Positions 55,640 through 64,000 of a stretch of DNA of 64,000 nt are shown here, piece after piece (within the stretch, counting starts at the first letter, position 1; the number at the start of each line of letters is the position of its first letter). This stretch comes from Angiostrongylus vasorum. Its lineage: Eukaryota; Nematoda; Chromadorea; Rhabditida; Metastrongylidae. The stretch spans positions 2,542,001 through 2,606,000 of the forward strand of contig JADANN010000375.1 in assembly GCA_018806985.1 (NCBI GenBank), read 5' to 3'. The translations under genes were made by a program, and so were the position numbers. The notes beneath the pieces were generated by a model, which saw only the letters and a list, made by a program, of their open reading frames with translations, ran no database searches and was not told the origin of the DNA.

Positions 55640-55965
55640 TACTACATATTCTTTTTTTTCTCATGGTTGGGCATGACGTGAAATACAAATCCAATGATGC
55701 TGAGATATATACAAAACTCTACGTCGCAGGTGTCTGTGGAGGGGATCAAACCTCTGCTATTCGCTCAAAGAAGAAGCGGCAAGCATCACATACTTCATCC
55801 AGGGTTTTCGTAAAGAATTCTGGTCCTCGGATCAATGGTCTTCCGCCTTTATGTTCGACATCCCAAAAATCCACTCGTAACGGCTCTCATCCATCGGCCT
55901 ATGTGTGCTACCGTATTGCATTGCTTGTAATTACGTCGCTGGATATTTGAATGACTCGCCATCAG
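55640..55965 (-). mobile_element. SINE3 end fragment next to a LINE 3' fragment
   Basis: 55640-55745 is a reverse SINE3 (CCAATGATGCTGAGATATAT, then GGTGTCTGTGGAGGGGATCA). 55765-55965 is a LINE 3' piece whose minus-strand frame reads GRWMRAVTSGFLG, equivalent to the [14 protein letters not shown] region of better copies. It is the most diverged LINE copy in the window. Confidence 0.55.
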
Positions 55966-56244
55966 GAATTGTATGATCTTATTCGAACAGGTCACTTCAG
56001 AAGCATCCTAGATCGAAGTCACAGAAGTGGAGCGGAGCGGTTTCAGAAACGGGCAGAGGCATACGGATAAGAGATCCAGAATGACGTGTCGAACACTTTC
56101 GAACACGGGTGAACCTAATGGGAAGATAGAGTTCATGCTCTGCGCAACAGTTCCGAACTTAATATCACCGTCTTGTCACAGTGAAACGACAAATCATTGA
56201 AGAGACAATGGATATGATTGGATACCAACAATGAAATGATTTAC
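55966..56244. other. no recognised feature
   Basis: Moderately GC-rich stretch between repeats without a recognised frame or repeat. Confidence 0.35.
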
Positions 56245-56585
56245 CTTATTTCACTGATAAGCTAATACGAGGGTGTTTCTAGATATTCATTAGGGCTAAC
56301 GTTTCGACGTCTTCGTCTTCTTCAAAGTCGATGATCGCAGTCGATGGTCCACAGTCGTTGGCGTCTTCTCAATGTGGCATCATCGTCCCCGTATCCAGTC
56401 GATTCTTCTCCAATGGAACACCTCTCGAATAAGCTAACATCATCCGGGAGCACTCTTTTATACAGCACGGTTTTTTGTTGATTATGATTGTCCGCTGATA
56501 ATAATTTGCTTTTCAAGAGCCAATCCTACGTTCAACAGTCGGTCTAAGATGAGCCCGCACATATCGAAATAATACTATTGTAAAC
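56245..56585 (-). repeat. family D copy
   Basis: Reverse family D: TTTCACTGATAAGCTAATAC, hammerhead-like segment (TTGAAGA as reverse complement of 56319-56325, then A-GACG-AAGA-CGTC-GAAACG, perfect helix II), GATGGTCCACAGTCGTTGGC, CGTATCCAGTCGATTC, ending near CCAATCCTACGTTCAACAGT. Confidence 0.72.
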
Positions 56586-56754
56586 CCACTTTCAACACTT
56601 GGTAACAATCTCGTGTTTGCTTATCAGTGGAATAGGATATATTGATGAATCAAACCGAGAATAAATGAAAGACGGTTTACAATAGTATAAAAAGGTTTTT
56701 CAACAGTTTTCTTCAATGAATTCGCGATTTTTCGGCCCCTATGTCATTTCTAAA

Positions 56755-57165
56755 GCGCGCGTGTAGCGCAGTGGTCGGAGGCGCCCTGCAATACACATGG
56801 GATCGATGCCCGCCTCCACGCTCGCAGTTTTCCATCCCTCTGGGGTCGGCAAAGTGGTGCCGAACTAGCCTGGGAGGATATCAGCACTGGCTCAATACAT
56901 CGGTAGGCCACCGCGAGTCATTGTAAAGGGCAGATATGCATTCAAACACCTCCAAACAACGATTAATGAAGTCGAATACATGGCGCATCCCTCCGGGATT
57001 GATTAAGGCCGAAAGATTTATACAAAGTGACTCTGAAAAAACTCGAAAAGTGGCAAGAGGAAAAGCCTAAATTATTGTTATTTATCGGGTCAAAATGAGC
57101 GTTGACATGGAAGCGAAACAAGTACTGGGAGTGATCTGCACTTGTTATGGATACCTCTGTCATTG
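56755..57165 (+). mobile_element. SINE1 copy with ~170-bp extra 3' segment
   Basis: A box TAGCGCAGTGG at 56764-56774, B box GGATCGATGCC at 56800-56810, complete SINE1 body, then 56990-57160, which is the inverted near-identical partner of the segment at 41815-41960 (GGCCGAAAGATTTATACAAA, CGTTGACATGGAAGCGAAAC, GAGTGATCTGCACTTGTTAT). A second SINE1 3' fragment follows at 57165-57260. Confidence 0.85.
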
Positions 57166-57260
57166 TAAAGGCCAGGTATGCACTCATTCACCTTCACTGA
57201 TGCTTAATGAACTCGAATGCATCCCTCAGAGATTGACCAATGCTGAGAGTATTATGCTCA
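57165..57260 (+). mobile_element. SINE1 3' fragment
   Basis: CATTGTAAAGGCCAGGTATG, CACTGATGCTTAATGAACTC, GAATGCATCCCTCAGAGATT: the last third of SINE1 only. Confidence 0.7.
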
Positions 57261-58260
57261 TTCTTATGTCATTTTCTCAAAAGTTACATCCATCTTATGT
57301 GTAAACGTTTCCTTCACGGCTAGCTAATTAAGGTCATATGAGTAGATAATAAAAGGCATTGCAGCACATCCAACAACTTTTTTAACACCGATGTTGCTTT
57401 CTATAACTGACGTCGGGATTTAGTCAAGCCATCATTACAGTCCAACGTGTTTCCCCAATGGAACAAGAAAAATTGAGCTCCCAGACTCTCAGCAGAAAAG
57501 TATTTGCACCGGTTTAAACACAGAACTATCCGTGCGTTCCAAAACCTCTTCGTTTAGTTTCATTGTCTAAAACTGCTTCAAATGTGTTCAAATTCTCATA
57601 TGGATTCGGCTGCTGGCTGAGGTATTACAGACTTCCCTAATTAATGCCCATGCTAGGACTTTCCCAGGTATTCACCAACAACTGCAAAAGGTATCGTGAG
57701 TCATGTGAAGGTCTGCTCTTCAGCTAGCGTAGAATTTTTTTCAGAACAGCGCTGAGCTTCAAGAATAGAGACTGATTATCACGCCACTGATAAAGGCGTT
57801 GAACCAAAAATCAAATTTTCTGATTTACTCTATAATAATCACTGCCAAAAATAGGTAAAATGATGTGCAGATGTGACTGGTGAGATCGGCGCTTGTAGAT
57901 GGCATTTTACGTCATGGCTCATATTGGTTTTAAACTGCAACGCTTTATTCCCTAACCATTATAAAAAAACTATTTGGCTATTGAGCTATGGATAAATTCT
58001 CCACGCCAATGCAGCGGACTATGCTTTACAAGAGATTATGCTGTCTTTCGTTAGATCATAACCTATACAAGAAGGCTTTAAGACCAGATTATAGAGCGCC
58101 GTAGTGATTAGTCTTTATCAGGGATAGCATTTTTTACTAAAAGTTATTTTCATTGGCAATGGGTATGTCGAGACTTTGCCTACATTCTTCCAATACTTTG
58201 GCTGACAACGAAGAAGGATACTCTACAGATTTTTTTTCCTCACAACGGCAACTTACTGGA
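57261..58260. other. no recognised feature
   Basis: About 1 kb of AT-rich sequence without supported exons or recognised repeats. Confidence 0.4.
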
Positions 58261-58264
58261 TGGC

Positions 58265-58595
58265 TGGTTGGAGTGACGAAGTCAGGTTCGCGAAGGCACT
58301 AGTTCGAGTGGGACAATACTTTTCGTGGAAATTCCTCTCTTTCCATGAACACTACCACTGCTTGCGATGAGGACCCTAGAGACGTCTTAGCTCTACTTAC
58401 CCAGGATTCTAGGGGAGAATCTCTTCTGTCAGAATTCAACGAACACATTGGGAAAGAGAGAATCCTCAAACGAAGGCCACAAATCTGAGAATCTTCATGG
58501 ATATTGGATGCGTGGAAACGAATCGCATGCGAAGTACTGTAATAAAATAATTCGCACAACATGTGATGTCGGGTCATGTAAAATTTAAAAAAAAC
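58265..58595 (+). mobile_element. SINE2 copy, diverged
   Basis: Decayed head (GGCACTAGTTCGAGTGGGAC), ACCCAGGATTCTAGGGGAGA, AAGAGAGAATCCTCAAACGA, GGATGCGTGGAAACGAATCG, then GATGTCGGGTCATGTAAAAT and an A-run. Confidence 0.65.
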
Positions 58596-58799
58596 GGGCA
58601 AAATGACTTCTTACATGAGCGTTACCACGCCACAAGCAGCTATACGTAGTTTCTACGTCTTCACAAAAAATGGAAGAAATATCGCGAAGACACGAAGACT
58701 TTGCGTGGAAGTTCCATAAGCGTTATGCTTTACTGTTCTCATTAGATAAATTCTCCACAAATCCCTTGCAAGCTCTTTCTCATCAATTTCGCAACGTAA

Positions 58800-59190
58800 A
58801 ATTTCGAATCTCCCAACGGTTTACCGCCTCATCGTGACTGGGAGGTACTGGCTGCGATGTATAGCGGAGAGATTCATTCCCCTGGAACGGTCTTCCAAGC
58901 TGAGAAGGAGTCCTGCGTTTCCATCAGGAAACTCAGCTAAGAGTTAACCAATACCAGGATCCACCATCGTCCTTGCATCAAACTAGTCTCAAGGTGGCAA
59001 ATTTCCCTCTGATCTACAAGAGTACCGACTGCCTGTGGTGGTGACGACCTGGGGCAGACTTTCGCCAGGCTAAACTCGAGACTCCAGGGAAACACAATGG
59101 CTAAAGCAGCAAAACTTCAAAAAAACAGAGATTATGCTGGGGTCCACGCAACCAGTGAGAATGGGCTGCCTAAGTATACAAGTAACTACC
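58800..59190 (+). repeat. family E repeat
   Basis: CTCCCAACGGTTTACCGCCT at 58811, GAGAAGGAGTCCTGCGTTTC, GATCCACCATCGTCCTTGCA, CTGCCTGTGGTGGTGACGAC, GATTATGCTGGGGTCCACGC, and the end TAAGTATACAAGTAACTACC. About 30 bases near 58855 are missing relative to other copies. Confidence 0.78.
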
Positions 59191-59204
59191 CAAGTAAAAT
59201 TTCG

Positions 59205-59345
59205 AAAACCGGCTTTGCTTTAACGTCGGCATGACAGATGAACGTGTTTAACCTGTTGAGCTTGCACGAGGTTGATAAATAAATTTTATTTGACTAACGT
59301 TTCAACGCCCCCTTCTTTATCAGAACCGATGATCCAAGCCGATGG
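59205..59345 (-). repeat. family D end with hammerhead-like motif
   Basis: Reverse: CTTTGCTTTAACGTCGGCAT, GCACGAGGTTGATAAATAAA, then CTGATAA (reverse complement of 59317-59323), 13-base spacer, GAAACG. Helix II is imperfect in this copy. Confidence 0.6.
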
Positions 59346-59369
59346 TCGACTAGAGTACCCGATCAGAGA

Positions 59370-59580
59370 GAATTTTTTCCATGCATTTGATTCCATTCAT
59401 GGTATTGCAAAAAGTAGTCGAATGCAAATTTCTTTTCTTTGCAGCGATTTGTGATGACCAGCCGTCGCGTCGTTTCCGTGTCTTATCCTCTCAGAGAGGT
59501 AATTTTTAAGCCTTGGACTATTGAATCGAGTGATGGCTCCGCGCATTGAGGGCATCACATGTCGCTGCGCTATACACACT
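59370..59580 (-). mobile_element. SINE1 copy, strongly decayed
   Basis: CATGCATTTGATTCCATTCA, GTAGTCGAATGCAAATTTC, CTCTCAGAGAGGTAATTTTT and a possible head at 59555-59580 (CATGTCGCTGCGCTATACAC) follow the SINE1 order in reverse. Confidence 0.45.
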
Positions 59581-59688
59581 TTGTAAATCCAATAGCGGAG
59601 AGAAATCCGTTATGAATTATCCTGCAAAACAAATGCTATTGTCTTCAAATATTTCATCCAAACTGTTTTGGCTCAGAGAAACTGTTTG

Positions 59689-59883
59689 TTAAATCCATAA
59701 ATATTCACACATGAATGATAGAGTATAAAGGTAAATGAAGTAGTCCATATATTCAGCAGCTTCAAGCACATCCAAACCATCGCTAAAGTGGTGTGAGTTT
59801 CCGGAAATGCTGCTGGTGTCTCGTTTTATCCGCCGCCGACTATGTTGGATGAAGCGACTTGTTGTCTCATTCGTCATCATCAA
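59689..59883 (-). CDS. possible small coding frame, unrecognised
   Basis: Minus-strand frame of 64 codons from ATGATGATG, with coding-like composition: ETTSRFIQHSRRRIKRDTSS, SHHFSDGLDVLEAAEYM, ending MCEYLWI and TAA. No domain recognised and no splice partner found; it could be a terminal exon or chance. Confidence 0.25.
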   Translation of the reverse strand: MMMTNETTSRFIQHSRRRIKRDTSSISGNSHHFSDGLDVLEAAEYMDYFIYLYTLSFMCEYLWI

Positions 59884-60430
59884 TTTTCATTTTATCCGCA
59901 GAGAGTGTCAGATCTGATCAGTGAAATCAGTTTTTTTCAAGAGATGCAACACAGCACTTTGTAAGAGACCTCTACTTCCTTTTTCTACAGTGATTTGGCC
60001 ACAGGTGGCACTAGCATGTTAGGAGTTTACTGGTGAAACACCTCAGAGGGTTAGATCTCAGAGGAATTAATGGTTTGAGCATGGGGAAAGAAGCATTCGC
60101 AGTGATCGGACTAAAATGTATAATGAAAGAGTGCACTTTAAGGAAAGACTGTTAGCTGTTCGAGTGTTCAGTTCATTTCAAGTTCCAGTTTTCGCCAGTG
60201 AAAGTGGAGAGCTCCAAAAATAGTAAAGAAGGCGAAACTAAGAAACGGTCAATGAAATGAGTAACTTCTAAAAAATTCTCTGATTTTATTGCGTGCAGCA
60301 AATTCTGTGTTTGTAGAAGCTGTTCATCAGAAAGCGATGTGAAGAGGACACTAACCAGAAGCCAAGTAGTGCGTGTTCTTAACGACCCTTTTAAAGGAAC
60401 CGGCGACTAATATGTAAAATTTCCTTGGAA
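59884..60430. other. no recognised feature
   Basis: Nothing supportable on either strand. Confidence 0.4.
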
Positions 60431-60431
60431 A

Positions 60432-60824
60432 GTTTCTAACACTATTTTTTTATTTTTTCTTTATTTGGTTCATCTTCACGTCTACGGTGCGGATCTCACA
60501 ACTTCTCACATGCAATTCGTTTCCCTCGCATCCATCACCCACGAAGGTCCGTGTGGCTTCGGTTGCTGCTTGAGCATTTTCATTTCAACTTGGGTGTCCT
60601 AGACTGCTGGTCGAGCAATTCCTCGTGGAGTCCTGAGATGGCAGGGCTGGAGCATTCCCAATTGGATGCAGAGAGTGTTTTTTCTCCAGACAAGTTCGGT
60701 ACCAATTTTCCGACCCTGGAGGATGACAGGCTTGAGTGGGCCCGAAGCGGAATCGAACCGGCACCGTGCTCGTGATGACGGACATCGTTGCCACTGTGCT
60801 ATCCGCTCCATGTTTCTGACACTA
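60432..60824 (-). mobile_element. full-length SINE2 with 13-bp target-site duplication
   Basis: GTTTCTAACACTA at 60432-60444 and GTTTCTGACACTA at 60812-60824 (12 of 13 identical) bracket a SINE2 of about 367 bases. On the minus strand, A box TAGCACAGTGG (60801-60791) and B box GGTTCGATTCC (60759-60749), then the body, ending in an A-rich tail (T-rich at 60445-60465 on the plus strand). This copy defines the family's full length. Confidence 0.9.
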
Positions 60825-60854
60825 AATATCATGTGTTCATATTTTTCAGCTTAT

Positions 60855-61120
60855 CAATGAAAGAACCATGTATTCAGCTCCATTCGTAACATCGCAAAGA
60901 ATGGTCGGACATTTGGCCTTTACAATGACTTGAATTGGTCTACCGATGTACCAGGTCGGTGCTTCTATACTTCCAGGCAAATGTGGGAGCAATTTGCCGA
61001 CCGCAGAGGGATGGGAGTTTGGTTAGGTTTGCTCACCTTAGGACGCGGGAGTGAGCTAAAGAGCACGTGTTTGCTGCGGAGCATCTCTAACCACTGCGCC
61101 TACACTTGCTTTTCCAACCT
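60855..61120 (-). mobile_element. SINE1 copy, diverged
   Basis: Reverse: GAACCATGTATTCAGCTCCA, GGCCTTTACAATGACTTGAA, GATGTACCAGGTCGGTGCTT, GGGAGCAATTTGCCGACCGC, head CATCTCTAACCACTGCGCCT near 61082-61101. Confidence 0.75.
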
Positions 61121-61338
61121 TATCTAAGAATAGTATATCAGTGCTCCTGAAAATGATAGAGCCCTTCTTTAAACATAGAGCTGAAGCTGAGTGATGGTAT
61201 TTGTCTTATCATATCGCTTGCCTGTCATCCTTAACACTTTGGGTCATTTTGTATCAGAATCATTATAACAATATGGTGCCGAAACAATGGTCTCGGTTTG
61301 AAGTTGATTTCTCGAGAGAATCATAAATACTCACTTAC

Positions 61339-61473
61339 TTGGATGTAGTAATCATAAGTGACCGTAGAGGAAATAAAATGGTGCATAACAAGGATTGCAA
61401 GGAACTTCTTTGACGTTTTTGAAATCCCGTAAAGTAGGCACTTTCGCTGTCGATTCGATTCGAGTTTCCCAAA
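61339..61473 (-). CDS. likely internal exon of an unrecognised minus-strand gene
   Basis: Minus strand: acceptor GCTTTCAG ends at 61474, donor GTAAGTGAG begins at 61338, both strong. The 135 bases have two frames open throughout: FGKLESNRQRKCLLYGISK then MHHFISSTVTYDYYIQ (phase 0 to 0), or GNSNRIDSESAYFTGFQKRQ. No partner exon was found on either side within reach, so the frame and the protein remain open. Confidence 0.4.
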
Positions 61474-61689
61474 CTGAAAGCGATTTCCCAGCGTCCGTTA
61501 TCAAACCATCACTCTGAGACGGTACATTACAAATGACATGATGTCGGAAAAGAAAACTTGATGCGTAAATGGGCGTACTAAAAAATGATCTGGATTCTAT
61601 TGCTTTCACCGTATTCGCTTGTACCACGATTAAATATTGGCATTTTTATCTTCAGTTACAAAAAAAGGAAAAGATCAATGGTTGCCATT

Positions 61690-61975
61690 TATTATTGTTT
61701 TTCATGGCGCATCTTCACATCTGCTGTGCGGATCTCAGCACTTTTTGCGTTCTCTTCGTTTCCTCGGATCCATCACCTACAAACGATTCTTGAGATAGCC
61801 AGTCTAGAGCATTCCGCCTTGGACTGCAGAAACTGATCTATACCCAAACAAGTCTGGCAGGGAATTACCCACGCCAAAGAGATGAGAGACTTGTGAGCCT
61901 AGAACGGAGTCAAACAAACACCGTGCTCGTGATGAACGGCACCACCACCACTGCGCTATGCGCCCCCACCGCCCT
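61690..61975 (-). mobile_element. SINE2 copy
   Basis: Reverse SINE2: GGCGCATCTTCACATCTGCT, GCGTTCTCTTCGTTTCCTCG, CAAACAAGTCTGGCAGGGAA, head with B box as GAGTCAAACAAACACC and A box as CACCACTGCGCTATGCGCC near 61950-61968. About 60 bases of body are missing. Confidence 0.78.
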
Positions 61976-62149
61976 CCCCAAATCCACGGAGTGAAGTATA
62001 ATGAAGATATTGGCATAAAATTAAAGAAATAATAGAAGATTGTACCTAGCAGTGAGTCAATCACAGTAGTAATGGGTTTTAAGTGAGGGCAACTGGACAG
62101 CAGATGTCAGAGGCCCCTGCAGTTACACACGTGTTCGTTGGTTTAATCT

Positions 62150-62330
62150 CAAGCAAAGCGCTGTTTATGTATCTCTTCCTCCAAAACTGAAAATTGGTAG
62201 CCAAATTCTCTGGGAGGTTAAAAACACCGACTTCATAGGTCGGCACTTCCCTCTACGCTGCGTCGAATGGAATCGAATGAACGACGTATTTCTATGGAAT
62301 TGATTAAGGTGTAAAGCCTTATGCTCTTCC
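62150..62330 (+). mobile_element. SINE1 partial copy
   Basis: Body and end only: CTGGGAGGTTAAAAACACCG, GTCGAATGGAATCGAATGAA, GGAATTGATTAAGGTGTAAA. Confidence 0.55.
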
Positions 62331-62804
62331 TTCAACGCTTTTAGCAGTAGAAAATCTATGGAATATTTCCTTGGGCTTGCAATTTTTGGCACCATCCCGT
62401 GAAATCCAATCCATTTTTCGGCTTACGTTTCTATTTTTTGTCGAGTTTTCATTCATTTCATGAAGTTGTTCATATGCAGTCAAGCATCGTATACAATCCT
62501 TCAAGAGTTTCTCGCTTCCATGAAGTTCTATAGACTTTTCCGAACTTTAATGTACTAGTGGAATACTATGGAATATTTGGTTGAAACGGAAGCACTAATA
62601 CACAATGAGGGCAGAAAACTGTTTATTTCTTGGTGAGGTGTGCGGATAATAGTACATACTACCAATGGAATAGTCCTAGTAACAAAACTTCAGCAGCATT
62701 GTCATCTACTGAAAAGAGTACATCACTCAGATGATATAAAACCGCTCTTTTTGGCAAAATATAAAATTGCTGGTTATGTCATGGGCGTTTTTTTTCTACT
62801 TTAA

Positions 62805-63728
62805 ATGGAGATGTCTGAAACGTCAAACCGCTCGGTGGAGTGTCGTAGGAAAGAATTGGCGACGTTCCGGTGGGATCATATTTACAAGGTAACAAACTTT
62901 CTCTCTATTCATAGCGGTCTTCGGCAGCGTACTAGGAAAAGACCTGAAAACGATTTAACATGGTTATCTATGGATTCTGGAAAAGGCCATTCCCTTTGGG
63001 CATCCAGAATGCCAATGAGTGAAAAAGAACATAGACCACTGGGACAGATCGTAACCAACATGTCACCCGCACCATCTGTGTAAATTAACGGTCGCTGGAT
63101 AAGAAAACGAAGAAAAGAGAATTCCAAAGGCGTGTGTGGTGATCAACCTCACGACTATGCAAGTATTTAAGCATAAGATTAAAATGATAAGATGCTGACC
63201 AAATCCTGAACGAAGGGCATCCATTCGATCGCATTCGTAACATTTTATACATGATTTAGTCCATTTTATGAATACAGTGACTTTCCGAGTTTCTATCAAT
63301 ATGACGTCAGTGTTCTTCAATTTTCCGAATGAAGCCAGATACCGATTTTTGAGAGACCGAAATGATGGAGAGCTTATTCCCGGAGCGCGTGATTGAACCA
63401 AGGACCGAACATTGGTGTATTGCAAGGCACCTCTAACCATTATACGAAGTGAGTGCGATTGAATATTAACTTAGACATTGTTCTCAACCGTAGAGGAATG
63501 GAACTCGTGGTTTTCCCCGATAGTGGAAACAAAATAACAGTGCTTGTGTATTGCAAAGTATCTCTAGCCATTCCTCTGTACGTTATTCTAGAATGTATGC
63601 AAGGACACTTTATGCCAAACACTAACGTTCTTAGGCCTTCTAGCGAAAATTTCAGAAAATCTCATATTTTTCAACTAGACACTACAGAAAGAAGCTGGAA
63701 AGGTTGGGAAGGGAAGTTGTGCCATAAG
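62805..63728 (+). CDS. possible 5' exons of an unrecognised plus-strand gene
   Basis: From ATG 62805 an open frame runs to 63083 (92 codons). Within it, 62805-62888 ends in a donor (AAG, GTAACA) and reads MEMSETSNRSVECRRKELAT then FRWDHIYK; a second piece from CAG at about 62927 reads RKRPENDLTWLSMDSGKGHS. Farther on, 63656-63728 has an excellent acceptor (AATTTCAG) and donor (GTAAGA) and reads HIFQLDTTERSWKGWEGK. The phase between the first and the last piece needs an extra exon I did not find. No domain assigned; the gene would continue right of the window. Confidence 0.3.
63330..63450 (-). mobile_element. SINE1 head fragment
   Basis: Reverse complement of the SINE1 head and first body part: GATGGAGAGCTTATTCCCGG, GATTGAACCAAGGACC, AAGGCACCTCTAACCATTAT. 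Confidence 0.6.
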
Positions 63729-63774
63729 GTAAGACGAGTCTTCTATGAGAATTTCCTACCAGGCCCTAACTAGA

Positions 63775-64000
63775 GTTGAATAGAAGATATTCCCTTAAAG
63801 TGCAGAGAAGACGAAAAACGCCGACGATTTTGGTTTTTTTTTCTTGGAGCGATAGTGTTCGATTCTCAGATCGTGCTCATCTTCGTCACATGATCGGAAC
63901 ATGAAAGGGTTTCATGGATGTGATTGGACCAAACAAGTCCGATTTCTATCCAGTTCTCTATGACCTCATTCCGGTCATGTGCTCGCGTTCAATCTATTCA
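63775..64000. other. window end, nothing recognised
   Basis: No supported exon or repeat. Sequence continues outside the window. Confidence 0.4.

Overview
This is eukaryotic, AT-rich, intron-rich DNA with no bacterial features. Short exons bounded by TTTCAG-type acceptors and GTAAGT-type donors, together with the peroxidasin and Ly6 protein sequences, point to a nematode. The RTE-like LINE, Penelope-like and tRNA-derived repeat families resemble my recollection of strongylid (hookworm-type) genomes; that last step is inference. Most of the window is introns and intergenic DNA packed with retroelements.

Layout. (1) 2094-22737, + strand: the 3' part of a peroxidasin gene. Twenty-two phase-consistent exons encode about 815 residues: half an Ig domain, the complete haem peroxidase domain and a C-terminal VWC domain ending at a TAA. 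Its 5' end (signal peptide, LRRs, first Ig domains) lies left of the window. Introns hold SINEs, a LINE and other repeats. (2) 23246-24626, - strand: the last four exons found of a convergent gene I do not recognise. (3) 24.8-45 kb: mostly decayed LINEs, SINEs and a foldback repeat family (here 'family D'), with a few weak exon candidates. (4) 45496-47351, - strand: a Ly6/uPAR-type three-finger gene, from signal peptide and CYSC motif onward; its 3' end is unresolved. (5) 47.9-57.3 kb: SINEs, a Penelope-like element (49.7-52.1 kb) interrupted by another repeat, and a seven-copy 162-165 bp tandem array. (6) 57.3-64 kb: more SINEs and three isolated exon candidates.

Repeat families named here: SINE1 (A box like TGGCGCAGTGG, B box like GGATCGATCCC, heptamer TTTATCC tail); SINE2 (tRNA-derived, ~370 bp, A-rich tail); SINE3 (tRNA-like core with the same ~65 bp motif at both ends, often in inverted pairs); family E (~400 bp, unknown); family D (foldback, Penelope-LTR-like). 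The most unusual signal is in family D and the Penelope-like element: a recurring CTGANGA-N13-GAAACG motif with a covarying 4-bp helix and, in one copy, a good third helix and GUC site, which resembles a hammerhead ribozyme core.
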